From Strongyloides papillosus (lineage: Eukaryota; Nematoda; Chromadorea; Rhabditida; Strongyloididae), in contig SRSI01000073.1 in the NCBI GenBank assembly GCA_005656395.1, forward strand, positions 620,001 through 684,000: a stretch of DNA of 64,000 nucleotides. Reading direction: 5' to 3'. Position 1 is the stretch's first letter, and the number at the start of each line of letters is the position of its first letter. The notes under the pieces were generated by a model, which saw only the letters and a program-made list of their open reading frames with translations, was not told the origin of the DNA and did no database searches. Positions 25,383 to 37,744 of this stretch are shown here, in pieces. A program made the position numbers and the translations under genes.

Positions 25383-26896
25383 ATGGTATTTATAAGAACG
25401 ATTTTGATATGTTTTATTTTTGCTGTTTTTGCCGAATCTGTATGTAAATATCGTTATTTTACTTGAATTTTTAGGATCATAAATCTTTAAATCCTGAAGA
25501 TAGAGATTTTAAAGAGAATATAAAAGAGGATTATGAAGCTACAAAGAAAGCCATTAAAGTGTTAAATGTTGTTGAGGATGAATTAATTCACCATAGTATA
25601 AATAATGTAACTGTATTTCACAAGAATACAGTTGAATCAGATCACGATTCAATTGAAGAAAACGTTAATGAAGATAGAAAAGATAATGGCCAGCGTGCTA
25701 TGGAAAATTCTGGACTATTCCAAGGTGACATAATGTTTTCAGAATCTCAAGCAGAGTTGATAGTAGAAGAAGCTGTAGAATTACTTAAAGATTTTAACGG
25801 TACTAAAAAGAATGATATTAACGGCAACAAGAGAGAGAAAAGAAAAATCTCAATATTAGCAGAACATAAATGGTCATTTCCTATAAAATATTATGTAGAC
25901 GATCATATTGATCCTTCTCTAATTCAGAGAGCAGTAAATTTAATTGAAAGTGAGACATGTGCTACATTTACCAGGACTTATACTATAGAACCATATATTC
26001 CAGGATTGAGGTATTACTATGGACGTGGGTGCTGGAGTTATCTTGGAAAAGTTGAACCATATTCCTATCAAGGAATAAGTTTGGGTCGTGGATGTCATTT
26101 TACAGGAACCGCAGCACATGAAACGCTTCACGCATTGGGATTAAATCATGAGCAAGAACGAGTTGATAGAGACCAATATATAAAAATATACTTTCAGAAT
26201 ATTGAATATGGTCAAGAATATAATTTTGTAAAAGTATCTGCTTTAGATACCTCAACATATAATATAAAATATGACTTGGGTTCTTTGATGCAATATGATC
26301 TATATGCATTTAGTGCTAACGGAGGAAAAACTATGGATACAATAGAACGAATATATGAAAAAACTCCTGGCCAAAACGAGAGATTGTCTTTTGCTGATGC
26401 TAAGATTGTAAATTTACATTATTGTAGCCATAAGTGCCCAAACAGTAACAGTATTAGATGCTATAACGGCGCATATATACATCCTAAAGACTGTTCCAGG
26501 TGTAAGTGCCCGCCAGGATTTTATGGTAGATATTGTGATGAATTCCCCCCTCAAAAACCAGGATGTCCATCACCATGTTATAATGTAAAAGCTGAACAAC
26601 AATCAGTCCATTTTGCTGGACCTGTAAATTGTACTGTTCATCTAAGAGCCCAAGTTGGTCAAAGAATAAGAATGAACATCAATAAATCTAGATTTTATGA
26701 ATATAATAAAGATTACTTTTGTTATTCATTCAATACTTTTGAAGTAAAATATTTCGCTGATAAAACAGTTACTGGAGCAAGATTTTGTGGATCAGACTAT
26801 AATATTCCTGTTGCTTCAGAAAACCATCATATTGTCTTGATATTTTCAAGTATATCACGGTATAGCGATGCTCAGGTTACATTTAGTAGATATTAA
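25383..26896 (+). CDS. Astacin-family metalloprotease with EGF and CUB domains
   Basis: Secreted zinc endopeptidase, apparently complete and active. Two exons: 25383-25439 (signal peptide ending AES) and 25475-26896, 35-base intron; about 492 residues. After an acidic prodomain a dibasic stretch KREKRK (about 138-143) is a likely furin-type maturation site. The catalytic domain has the full zinc motif HETLHALGLNHEQERVDRD (from His234, with Glu235, His238 and His244) and a Met-turn SLMQY, where the usual His before Tyr is Gln. An EGF-like module (CKCPPGFYGRYC) and a CUB domain follow. Astacins are greatly expanded in Strongyloides, where secreted ones are linked to skin and tissue penetration; that role is by family, not from this sequence. 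It shares its layout with the decayed copy at 73 and the two dead relatives. Confidence 0.92.
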
Positions 26897-28637
26897 TGCA
26901 ACTTTTAGTTATACCTTGACGTGAAGACCTTTTTTCAGTTTTAAATATTTTCTACAAATCATAATAACCATAATTTTTAAATGTTAAATTTTTTATTAAC
27001 AGAAATTCTTTTTTATTCAAATTAAAGATATATAATAAAACTTTATAAATGAATATTTTTTGTATTATTCATTGTTTTAATTTTATTTGCCTTCAGAAAG
27101 TAAGTTAAAATATATTTTTATTTTTATGTGATAATAAATTAAACAATTACTTACAATATATATTTTAATGATCTACGTGATAAATTTTTTTTAGAAATAT
27201 TTATAAAAAAGATTGTGAATTTAGCATTATTTTTTATTATTCATTAGTTTTTCGAAAAGACATTTATTTTGAATATCAAGTTATTTCAATATATTTTTTT
27301 TGTAAATTAAAAAATTAGAAATAATAATCTTTTATATTTAACAAACCAAAAAAGATTTATTTTTAACTAATATAAATAGAATAATACATGATACAAGAAA
27401 ATATCTTATTAAATAAATAGTATATGAAAATATATAACATGACTATTTTTTACACTTTTTATGATATCATTTTTTCAATTTTTATTAAAAAAGAAAGTTA
27501 AAACTGCAATAATGAGATTAAAATTTATGATTTATTAAAAAATACATTTAAATTTTTCCTTACATGAGTCTAACTGGTGTCAATTTTCATATGACAGTAT
27601 TTAAGTAATAATAAATTTTTCATTAAACCTAAATAAATAATTAAAGTGTGGGAGTTTCCGCTGTCAAAATAATAAGAATAACGAAATATTAAAAATATTG
27701 TGTTTCTATCAAATTTTGGTAAATTAGACATTTTTAGAAATATAATAAGTGACAAAAATTAATTTTTTATGATTGGAAAAAGGCGCAAAATGCGAGAAAA
27801 TCATTCAAATAACTATGCATAAAACTATTTGTGAAGATGAATACTATCTTAAATTCCCAGATATTCATAATAAAAAAATAATTGTTTTTTAAATAAAAAA
27901 ATTAAAAATCATCTTAGAAACGTCATAAATTAACATTTTTTTAATAAAATGTGGTATCTTTTATCGCTACAATAAATTTTAAAATTATTGAAATATAATG
28001 GAATGATAATAAAAATTTGAAATATAATGAAAAATAGTAGTAATCTTTTATCTCTTAGTGTTAAAAAATTTTACTTTAGAGGATATTCATTATAGAAATG
28101 AATAAGTTAATCTACGAACATGTAAATAACAATAAAATTTTATTGTTATATTCTTTGTTTGATCATATAAACGTCAAAGACATGCAATTTCTTTCTTTTA
28201 AATATTAATAATTATCTAATAATATTCTTTTCTAAAATTAAACAATGATTTAAAAATAGTAAGAACATGAAATATAATATAGTGCTAATTATTGCGATTG
28301 ATAAAAGACGTTAATATACTGTAGTTTTATGTTTTATAAATAACAATTTAGCCTAAGAATAACAATTTACCTTTTATAGCATTTATTTGTTTCTACAAAG
28401 TGCATATAAATTAATGTTATTTTTAATATTTTAATATCATATTTTTTTAGTTACTAACATAAAAAAATATTACCTGAAGACACAACAAAATAGCAAGGAT
28501 TAATTTAATTGTAAGATTTTTTTATACTTTAGAGAATTTATAGAAGATAAAAAAGGATAAATCTAAAGGAGACGACTATATCTCTAAAAAATGGTTAAAA
28601 GATAACATTATATCTTCTTGTCCTATTTGTATTAAAA
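26897..28637. other. AT-rich spacer
   Basis: About 1.7 kb without recognised gene; the minus-strand 61-codon frame at 27570-27755 has no signal, motif or plausible splice context. Confidence 0.5.
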
Positions 28638-29615
28638 ATGTCAATACCTATTTATGATGCTATTTTTCTTGGGATACAATGTTTTTGTTATATTATATAT
28701 ATAATGTTAGCATTGTCCTTTTTTCTCAAAATGGTAAAAAATGCTGATAAAGATAAGGATATAACAACATTTAAAATACACTTTATAACTAATTCATTTT
28801 TTGACATTATGCAAGCACTTTCTGTAATATTTTTTCAAAAGTTTCTACATTGGCGTTTCTGGTTACCGTATATAATTGAAAATAAGTGGATAAGTTTTTT
28901 ATATGCTCCTGTTCTGTACATATCTATTTTTGGATCAGTAATTGGAGGTTGTTATACTGTTATCAATAGATATTGTGCATTAGTCTATCCAATATCATTT
29001 CGTCAGAAATGGTCAACAAAAGTTTCTTATTTCTTAATTACGCTTCAATTTATATTACCTATTATTTGCTTTTTACAAAATACCTTTGTTGAAGCCAAAG
29101 TTATTTATGTTGAAAAACTTGATATTTACACTTTTACAATAGTGTCAGAAAAAATTTCACAACATAATAATCTTATTTTATCTATTGGAACAGGAATTGT
29201 TTCCTTTATTACATTATCGTGTAACGTAATTATTCTTCATAGATATACAAAATTAATGCAAGGCTTAAATAAAAATGAACAATCTAAAAGAACTTCAATA
29301 TTTTTTTATTCACTTATAACAACATTATGTCTATTCTTTCTATTTGTTGAGCAGCTCGTAAGATATTTCTTTGGTTTAAAGAATAACAAGTTTGGAATAT
29401 ATATATTAACATATGTACTATATTGGATTATTCCTATTTTTACATGTCTTCAACCTATTCTTATACTTGTTATTTCAAAGAAAATCAGAAAAGAATTTTT
29501 AAAAGTATATTTCAGCTGCATCTTACCCGAAAAATGCTATAATGACAATAATAATGTTATTCTTATCATTGGTACTTCAGAAAAGAAAATATATTTTAAG
29601 ACTACTCAAATATAG
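28638..29615 (+). CDS. 7TM chemoreceptor-like protein (srg-superfamily type, copy 3)
   Basis: Third member of the receptor family at 8606 and 10090: 325 residues in one exon with seven hydrophobic segments. TM3 ends in GGCYTVINRYCALVYPISFRQ, giving the family NR-Y motif with a following YP, and TM2 carries a NSFFDI motif. TM7 has a proline-containing IIPIFTCLQPI. The C-terminal tail is short and basic. It faces the minus-strand receptors at 30077 and 31450 tail to tail, so this is a small mixed receptor cluster. Confidence 0.75.
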   Translation: MSIPIYDAIFLGIQCFCYIIYIMLALSFFLKMVKNADKDKDITTFKIHFITNSFFDIMQALSVIFFQKFLHWRFWLPYIIENKWISFLYAPVLYISIFGSVIGGCYTVINRYCALVYPISFRQKWSTKVSYFLITLQFILPIICFLQNTFVEAKVIYVEKLDIYTFTIVSEKISQHNNLILSIGTGIVSFITLSCNVIILHRYTKLMQGLNKNEQSKRTSIFFYSLITTLCLFFLFVEQLVRYFFGLKNNKFGIYILTYVLYWIIPIFTCLQPILILVISKKIRKEFLKVYFSCILPEKCYNDNNNVILIIGTSEKKIYFKTTQI

Positions 29616-30076
29616 TAATAGGGAAAATAAAATTTCAAAATCCATGGCAATTGTTATTATGCAATGAAGCTGTTAAAATAAATATTGTAAATTTTCATGA
29701 GTAATACAAGATTATATGGTTAATTTATGATCCCTTCAAAGGGAATATATATTTTTACTCTTTTAGTCAAAAGAAAATATGATTATATTAAAAATAATTA
29801 AATTTTTAATATTAGCACATATATATATATATCTTTTAACACTGTTAATACATCCTTTTTTACAAGATTATATTAAGTCCTTAATAAATAATCTAAATTT
29901 ACTGTGATTTTTAATATAATATTTAACATAATTATATTCTTGAGAAAATAAATATAAAATTTTTAATAGCAACATTGCAAAATGATAAGTAATTCAATAA
30001 GGAAGTATTTCAAAACAATAGAAAAAATATTTTATCAAACAATTTTAGATTACAATAAAATACAAGTTAAGATTGT
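29616..30076. other. Convergent 3' spacer
   Basis: About 460 bases between two convergent receptor genes, probably holding both 3' ends. It contains a short TA dinucleotide run near 29820. No gene. Confidence 0.5.
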
Positions 30077-31072
30077 TTAATACTTTTTAACATTAAATAA
30101 TTTATTACATGTAGGGTGCTTTGGGATTGATTTAGCAATTTTAAAATTTTTCATTTCTATGCCACCACCAATAATAACAGTTGTTTTAGCTCCAAAAATC
30201 TTATAAAAACAAATTTTAACATCCCGATTTTTCCATAGCGTAAAGGGAAACTCCACAATCCCGGATATAGTTAATGTTAAACTACTGATATCATATAACA
30301 TTCCCATTTGATCGCTTTTAATTCTTATAAAATAACATACAAAAATGCACATATTAGGTAGAAACCAACATATAAGAAATACTGTTATTTCATAATTAAG
30401 CAACTGAATAACACTATTTTTATATTTTCCTTCTGTTTTAAATTTTTTTATAGCAGTACTACCAAGATAAACAACTGGAACTGTTAAAATTACCACAGCC
30501 CCAATTAGTGCAATGAAAAATTTTTCATAAGTTGGACCAAAAGATGAATAGAAACTGCAAAACCCGTAGGCTTTTATTGATAAACTATCAAAAGTAAAAA
30601 ATGCCGTCGCTAAAATTGCAACAATGATAATCGGGATGTTAACAAATTTCCCTTTTTTATTGGAATCAATTGTATTACGATAAAGAACAGGGTAATTTAA
30701 CATGATAACAAATATTGTAACACGTGTTCCAAAAGTTGATTCAAAGAAATACAAAAGAAATATCTCGCTACTACTTCTAACTTTACATAAAAAAGGATTA
30801 TATGAAGTTTCATGTGGGTCTATAAAAAATATATTGATAGTAGCAATAATAAGATGATGTAGACCAAGTAGAATACAAACTGCTGATAAATTCACTGATA
30901 AAATATACTGAATAGATAATTTAGTTAATTTGAACTTTAAAATAATGTAAAAATAAAAAGCATTTGATAAAATCATTAAAATACCGGCAAGCAAAAGCGG
31001 GATATTGTAGTAAATACTCAATTCTAGGTATATTTTATTATCGCTATTAGTAAAATTAAACCACAACGCCAT
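30077..31072 (-). CDS. 7TM receptor-like protein (second family, copy 1)
   Basis: Putative serpentine receptor of 331 residues in one exon. Seven hydrophobic segments are visible, with an N-x-S/T site at the N-terminus (NFTNSDNK) and a short basic tail. It lacks the NR-F/Y motif of the other receptor family here. It shares with the gene at 31450 the LELSIYYN start, SIQYILSVNLSAVCILLGL in TM2, CKVRSS...LLYFFES(T/S)FG before TM3, and the CWFLP segment in TM6. It resembles rhodopsin-like nematode chemoreceptors in overall plan, but I cannot assign a named class. Ligand unknown. Confidence 0.7.
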   Translation of the reverse strand: MALWFNFTNSDNKIYLELSIYYNIPLLLAGILMILSNAFYFYIILKFKLTKLSIQYILSVNLSAVCILLGLHHLIIATINIFFIDPHETSYNPFLCKVRSSSEIFLLYFFESTFGTRVTIFVIMLNYPVLYRNTIDSNKKGKFVNIPIIIVAILATAFFTFDSLSIKAYGFCSFYSSFGPTYEKFFIALIGAVVILTVPVVYLGSTAIKKFKTEGKYKNSVIQLLNYEITVFLICWFLPNMCIFVCYFIRIKSDQMGMLYDISSLTLTISGIVEFPFTLWKNRDVKICFYKIFGAKTTVIIGGGIEMKNFKIAKSIPKHPTCNKLFNVKKY

Positions 31073-31449
31073 AATTTAACAACTTTCACGTATAATGCAA
31101 ATAAATTACCAAGCTACAATTTAAACAAGAAAAATTAAATTGCCTAAAGGCTATAAAACATCTGCAATTAATACTTTTTAATAGTTATTACAGATTTTAT
31201 CAAGGTATTTGCCCTTTTTTGCATTAACAATTAATCAATTTTAGCGTTTAATTGATACTATTTTATTTGTAAATCCAAGTTATATCCTCAATGCCATTGT
31301 TAACCTATAGTAAAATTCAGTTAACCAAAATCTTTCTAACCAATTATTAAAACCACAATAACAAAATAAAGTTCAAAGTGCAGATAAATCTTTTTTATTT
31401 AAATGTATATAAACAAGCTATAATTATATTACAATTAAAGTATAAGTAG
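31073..31449. other. Short spacer between tandem receptor paralogues
   Basis: About 380 bases of A+T-rich sequence on the upstream side of the receptor at 30077, presumably its promoter. Nothing else seen. Confidence 0.5.
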
Positions 31450-32373
31450 TTAATTTTTTGAAGTAGAGGCAGCGTTAACTTTATTCTTTATTCTTAACAA
31501 CTTGAAAGTATTTTCTTTTATTGTTTTGTTGTGTAATACAGCAAATATAAATTCGGTATTAGAAATAATTGTAATAGTTAATATAGAAATATCATAAAAT
31601 ATACCTATTAGTGGTCCATTTGTTTTTAGAAAAAATGATACAATAATTCCAAATCTTGGTAAAATCCAGCAAATAATAAACATAAAATTAAAATAATTAA
31701 ATAATTTTATGACACTATCTTTAGCATCTTTGTTTAAATTTAATTTCACTACTTTATATACTCCAAATATAAACATTGGTATTGACATTAGCATAAATAA
31801 TAATAATATTCTAATAAAAAAGTATTCATAAGTTTTACCTATGAAAGAATGGATATTACAGTTTTCATTATCAGATGAATCATCAATATCTAAGATATAA
31901 AATAAAGTACATATAAGAGAAAATGATGTAATTGTAATTGCTATGTACTTATTATTTCGAACATTTTCTACATAATTCTTATATAAAATAGGAAGTCCAA
32001 TTAATATTGTAAAAAAAGTTGTTCTAAGTCCAAAAGATGTTTCAAAAAAATACAATATTAAGACATCGAAAGAACTTTTAACTTTGCACAATGGAACATC
32101 ATATGAAAATATAGCAGAATCAAACATTGTGAGATTAACAATACTTACGACAATATGTCGAAGTCCTAACAAAATACCTGAGAATGATATAAACATATTA
32201 AGAACATATTGAATAGATTGTGTCCATAATTTTTCTTTAAAAATAACATAACAATAAATACCATTTAAAAATAGAGCAAGTAGTCCTAAAATTAGTATTA
32301 CAATATTGTAGAAAATATTTAACTCCAAATAAAGTTCATTATTATCTTTAGTTACAATAATACGTATACCCAT
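31450..32373 (-). CDS. 7TM receptor-like protein (second family, copy 2)
   Basis: Paralogue of the receptor at 30077: 307 residues, one exon, same strand, seven hydrophobic segments. Common landmarks are LELNIFYN near the start, LWTQSIQYVLNMFISFSGILLGL-type TM2, CKVKSSFDVLILYFFETSFG before TM3 and a CWILPRFG segment in TM6. The intracellular loop before TM6 is Lys-rich. The tandem arrangement indicates local duplication with clear divergence since. Confidence 0.7.
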   Translation of the reverse strand: MGIRIIVTKDNNELYLELNIFYNIVILILGLLALFLNGIYCYVIFKEKLWTQSIQYVLNMFISFSGILLGLRHIVVSIVNLTMFDSAIFSYDVPLCKVKSSFDVLILYFFETSFGLRTTFFTILIGLPILYKNYVENVRNNKYIAITITSFSLICTLFYILDIDDSSDNENCNIHSFIGKTYEYFFIRILLLFMLMSIPMFIFGVYKVVKLNLNKDAKDSVIKLFNYFNFMFIICWILPRFGIIVSFFLKTNGPLIGIFYDISILTITIISNTEFIFAVLHNKTIKENTFKLLRIKNKVNAASTSKN

Positions 32374-35120
32374 ACTTTTGAAAGAAAATTTATGCGTTTA
32401 TAAATTATTAAATATCTAAGTAACAGCATAATGTAGGTACATAATTATGTTTAAACAATTTAATTATTACTAACATTCATAACATATTATTATATTTAAA
32501 AATTCATTAAAATCATTTTGAAGTTGTGTATAAACCAACTCTGTTGTGTTAAATTGGACAAATGAACTTTTAAATGAATAATAAATAATATAATGATATA
32601 TTTCGTAATATTTTTTTTCTTTAGAACATAATATTTTTTTATATTTAATGTAGTAATTAAAAGATTGTTTATATAAATATGTATTATAATAAATCAAAGA
32701 CCATTTTAAAGAATTTAATTTTTTAGAACTTCTATTTATTCTGACGTTTTTTCTAATTTTAATTTATATAATTAAAAAATAAGATCATATGCAATTGTAA
32801 TTGGCTATCATGTAACTGAGTATTATCATTTGTTATCTTTATAATTGGCATAATTATTAATAAAAAAAGTTTGTAAGTGCTTTGATTTCTAAGATAAAAG
32901 AGGTTAGTAGAAAATATAATGAATTGTAACTCCATCAAAAATTTATATAGGAATTTAAGTACATGTTTAAATGTTATTTTACTTTTTTGAAATTAATGCT
33001 ATGGAAATATCTAATACACAGTCGAAGGAATGTCGTATAAATATGTGTTTTGCAGCATAATCTAATTAGTAACTATTCACATAAAACCTAAACATTTCGT
33101 TTTGACCGAAAATGCTCAGAATGCTACAAACCGTAGGTGATGTTAAAATAACCGACTATCCTAAAAGGGGTAGATGACAGGCTACATTCTACCCCATTTT
33201 ACTACTACATTCTAAGTCATTTTTTATGCTATTGTTATACACATTTTGTATAAATATTTTTAGATCTTTTTGTGTATACATTGAATTTTGTTTTGCATAT
33301 ACATTTCTACCTCGTTTTGTATATGCAAAATGAGCTTGAATTCAGCCTGTAGTTTTATCTATCTTAAATGATTTTTTGACTTCCAAATTTTTTAGTGATT
33401 GACCCTGTTTTTAAAGTTATTAAAAATTTTTATTGTTTATTTACCCATTTTATACTATTTTACAAACTTATTAATGTTTTTTCACAGATTTCAAAGTTGA
33501 TACTAAAAGGTAGTAATAAATGTAGGATAATGTGTAGAGAAATAACGAGATTAATAACAAATGGCGATATATTTATTTTTATATTATTACATTTAATTTA
33601 CAACAAATAACAATTTTTTTTTGTCTTACAGATCTAATAATTATCAATTACAATAATAGTTGATTAGATATTCTAAAAATATGTTGAAGTCTTTCACCAA
33701 GTTAGACATCCTCAAAAAGTTTAATTTGGTACTAATACGATGGATCGCTCTTACTGTAAAATTCAACATTCTTAGTTTTAGTTGGCGATCTTATAACAGT
33801 AATAATGTTTGGACTTTTTGATATTGATACAAAACTAAGATCGTCATATGCTGACACCTGAGAAATTTCAAAACCATTTATTACTACAATAACTTTAGGC
33901 ATTAAATGTTGCATAGTTATCTAATAGAGTAAAGATTATGGTTATCAGCAATTTTAGCTAGTGATTTTATATGTGTATGAGATTTCAAAAAATCACTGGA
34001 AAACTCTTTAATTGTTAGTTGATTGAAGAGAATCAAGAATGTACCACAAATGATGTGATTTTTGATGGATATTGTGAGAAAAATTTATTTATTGTAAAGT
34101 TTTTTCTTTAAATAATATGAATATTTTTATTATTTTGTTTTCTTTATATATTTTTAACAGGATGATTAAAATAAAATTTTAAAAATACTCAACTTTTATT
34201 TTTGTGTATTTTGTTACTAATTAATATTAAGTATAGATATTATACTCTATCAATAAAGAATGAATATTTCTATTAATTTACCAAAAACAGTTTTTAAAAT
34301 CTTTTAATTAAGCATAATAATTGCAAAAATATGAAACTTACAAACTGGGATAAACTATAGGTTACATTCTACCTCGTTTTCTATATGCAAAATAATGTAG
34401 AATGTGCATGCAAAATATGCTAGAATATGTTTGCAAAATGATTAAAACCGAAACCCAAAAATGCCATCAAACATACCCCTTTTTTTATATAAACCGTATC
34501 GGTCAAAGCCACATTTTTAAGCTTTGTGTGTAATTTTAAGTGTAAGTTGAAAATATTCTTTACTAAATTTTTTAAAATTATAGGTATACACTTTAATATA
34601 TTAAGATTATTTTTAATTCTTTTATTTTTCAACAACAAACTATCTTTTATAAGATAATGAAAGAAAATTCTACAAGGATCGAAATTGTTGTTTCTAATAA
34701 TGGTAGAAAATTCGAAAACAACTTATATAACTTCTCTTATAGTATACAATTTTATTTCAAATTCTTTTATTAAAAAAAATCGCAATGATAAAAATATAAA
34801 TTATAGACACCCAAAGAAGAATTATTTGTCTAGAATAAAAAAAATCATCCATAATTTAACGGGGTACAATAATGTTAGCAATTATATTAATGAGAGACTT
34901 ATAGTGTGAAATTTAACTACCTTAAATTAAAGTAAATATTTCATTGAAATTCAAATTCCAGTTAGTTAAAAGCAATAAATTAGTTTGATTGAATCCTTCT
35001 CATCTTATGTGCTAACATATTGAAATAAAATTACTCCTTTAGGTGCTAAAATAGAAAAACATTATAATCTAATACGATATAAATATAAAACGCATATATT
35101 TTCATATTTAATGCATTTTT
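32374..35120. other. Long AT-rich spacer with repeat remnants
   Basis: About 2.7 kb without a confident gene. A short motif (TCTACCTCGTTTT then TATATGCAAAAT) occurs near 33307 and again near 34370, and related CTACATTCTA pieces lie near 33180 and 38447, so old dispersed-repeat debris is likely. A 60-codon minus-strand frame (33732-33914) has a faint PDZ-like pattern; see rejected items. Confidence 0.5.
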
Positions 35121-35636
35121 TTAATTTGATTTTACTGAACCATATAGCACTCCAACACGTGTTTTCGTTTTAATTCTATTTTCGAATAGTTCTATATCTC
35201 CTAGGTTATATATATTTTTTCTTGTGCCTTTCATCACATGAGGTCTAGGAATTTCTCTTAAAAACATTCTCTCATAAATATCCTCTTTGTATGGTTTACA
35301 TCTATAGAAAATTTTGACAAAAAGATCTTAAAAACAAATTATTAATTTTTTACATTATTACTTACGTGGTTGTTTTCCCCTATATTTAAACATTTTACTA
35401 AGGAAAAATCGAAGATTAAATTCAGCATAATGCTTAGCAATGGGGTTTTTATCTACGTGAGGTCTGTTATTATTCGATATCATAACAAGAGCGAATCCCT
35501 TTCTGCCATTATGACATCTTAACTTTCCTTCAATTGCAACTGAATATACTGTAGGTCGAATATATCCAAGAAAACGAGCTTCAATAGCTGTATGAATGAT
35601 AAAAAGTAAAAGTGTTACATTAACTTTTAAAAACAT
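35121..35636 (-). CDS. Transthyretin-like (TTL) family secreted protein, copy 1
   Basis: Small nematode-specific secreted protein of about 158 residues. Two exons on the minus strand: 35366-35636 and 35121-35326, 39-base intron, split codon. The signal peptide ends near IEA (residue 20). Features of the TTL fold: an early V-x-G-K-L-x-C strand (SVAIEGKLRC), a central HLFVKIFYRCKPY strand with the second cysteine, and a late YNLGDIEL strand preceded by an IPRPHVMKG loop. TTL proteins are abundant in nematode secretions; one C. elegans member bridges dying cells to engulfing cells, but most lack known roles. It is a distant paralogue of the gene at 55166. Confidence 0.8.
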
Positions 35637-36270
35637 TTTATGAAATTGTTGTAACAGTGTTGGAAAAATTCCTTAAATACTGAAAATTATAATGTGAACA
35701 TTACACAATAAATATTTAAATTATCTATATAAGTAGATCCATAAAACAAAATTTTCAATATGTTTTACATTCTTTTACTGATTATTAACTGGATTTTGTA
35801 TTATTAAATCAGATATTTATTATATGGATAAATAAAATTAAATATAATTGATTACTATATAAATTAAGTTTCATAATAATATTAGAATTTTCAGTGGAAA
35901 GTACTTTTTAAATCAACTAATTCAACAAATTTGTTTTATGATCATAGGTTTTTATACATTTTTATTTGACCTATAATTTTGTTATTGTGCTGATTTCTTT
36001 CATATTTGATTAAGATAATTATTTTGTTTTATTTAAAGAGTATAAAAAGTATAAATTATATTTAATCATATTTTGTTTATGAGCATTTTTCATAAATCAT
36101 CATCTAATGTGGTAAAAAATGAAATTATTACTTCGAGAAACGATGTAAAATTAAAATCTTTAAATTTATTAATAGTAAAAAGTAGAATTATATTTTTTAT
36201 TTGTTGTTTACTTATGAATCTTCATTCTGATAATTTATTTTTTTACAGAATGGCATTTGATTTATAGTAA
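35637..36270. other. Spacer
   Basis: About 630 bases between the transthyretin-like gene and the decayed LTR element. A 64-codon frame at 36073-36267 runs up to the repeat edge but shows no family features. Confidence 0.45.
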
Positions 36271-36470
36271 AGAAGAAACACCACATATAATCAAACAATT
36301 TTGCATAAAATAAATTATGCAAAATTATCATTGTTTAAAAAAAATTGGTAAGTTTTCTCTACATTTAACAAAGGTAAAGATTATTTGTAATGCTTTTATT
36401 TTCCTTTGTTTTTAGTTTTTTAATTGCCAATAAATTTCTTTTTATACCTATTTACAATAAATTCAAACAT
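36271..36470 (+). repeat. 5' LTR-like repeat of element D
   Basis: Diverged direct repeat matching 37745-37943 over its whole length with many substitutions and small gaps. Confidence 0.55.
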
Positions 36471-36785
36471 GGCGCCTTCAGTTTTAAAATTTGAAAAGTA
36501 TTAAGAATGTTTGAAGCCAGCAAGTTACGGATGTCTTCTAAGGCTCCGAAGTCAGTTTCTTAAAAGAAGAGGAAAATATAGCAACTCTCATGAACTGCTT
36601 GCCGAAGAGATAGATGGATAAACTGTACAGAGAATTACTAGAGGAAGAATCTGATGATTATAAACTTAGAAGTCATTACATACTTAAAAATGTTGAAAAA
36701 AGCGTAATTGAAGAGAACAAATGACCTCAAGCGCAGTAGGTATCGCTAAGACATTTAAATAAAATTCGAGTCTAAGAAAAATGCT

Positions 36786-37151
36786 ATGTCATCATTTTTG
36801 GAGAAGTTGATCAGATCTACTGAAGTAATACATAATAATAAGACTGTAACAGAAACGATAGCTGTAATGTTTTTCATTCAAGGTATTTCATCTAAGTGTA
36901 AAGAAGATCTAATAACGAATAAAAATCTTCCAACGTTGGCAGAATGCAGAGAATTTGCATTAGAAAAAGACTTAAGATATGATGAACGAACTTTTTTCAA
37001 CGAAGGAAAAGATATGAGAACCAATCAGACGAATTTTTGTATGTGTGAAGGTTTGAAATCAAAAGAATTGGTTAAAGACAACAAAAAAATGGTAGAAAAA
37101 GAAAGAACAGGAAAAAATGGAATGAAGGGACATTTGTTTGTCCATGGGTAA
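36786..37151 (+). pseudogene. Gag-like fragment in element D
   Basis: A 121-codon frame, helical and charged, containing FIQGISSKCKEDL and LPTLAECREFALEKDLRYDE, which resembles the C-terminal part of retrotransposon gag (capsid) proteins. No intact zinc knuckle, protease or polymerase follows. Upstream sequence from about 36500 has several stops in all frames. Family is inferred from pattern and from the flanking direct repeats. Confidence 0.45.
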
Positions 37152-37744
37152 GCAAAACAGAATTTTCTTGTTAAAACTTGTTTATTGGATAAGCGAAATG
37201 GTTGTTTTGTAACATACAAAATATGGACAAGCGGAAAGGCATTTTTTTTATTTTGTATTAACATAATTTCATAGTATAATTACCAATTTGTTATGATTTT
37301 TTTGAAGAATGTACACTAGTTTCATTCATTTTTTTATAAAGCTAAAACATTGCATTCCAGATTAATGCGTTGCTATCATTAATCACCGCATTTAGAGGAT
37401 AGATATAAACAGTCCATGAATGGAACTTGAAAAATTTTGCTCACTTAAATTTTGTATGAAAAAATTTATACTACTTCGCTTACCCATAGGTTACCCATGG
37501 ACAAGCGAAATGGCATTTTTTAAAAAAAGGAAAAAATTATGAATAACCTTTTGCAAACGAATGTCTACCGTCTCTATCTATTAAAGTATAAGCACATGCA
37601 GAAATTATAATTTACTGTGAAGCTGATTCTGCAGCCCGTAAATATTCTTATGTTACATGAGCTCTAAGATCTTAGATGTAAAAGAGTTTAAATTATGGCC
37701 AAAAATTATTTAGAATCCAAGTGTTTAGGAGCATGATTGATAGC

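Noticed and set aside
32470..32697. Minus-strand 75-codon Tyr/Lys-rich frame
   Set aside because: Low-complexity translation of AT-rich DNA with no signal peptide, motif or splice context.
33732..33914. Minus-strand 60-codon frame with a PDZ-like pattern (VIVVINGFEISQ, then SPNIITVIRSP)
   Set aside because: It covers only half a PDZ domain, has no plausible flanking exons and lies in repeat debris. Possibly a gene fragment, but the match is too weak to annotate.
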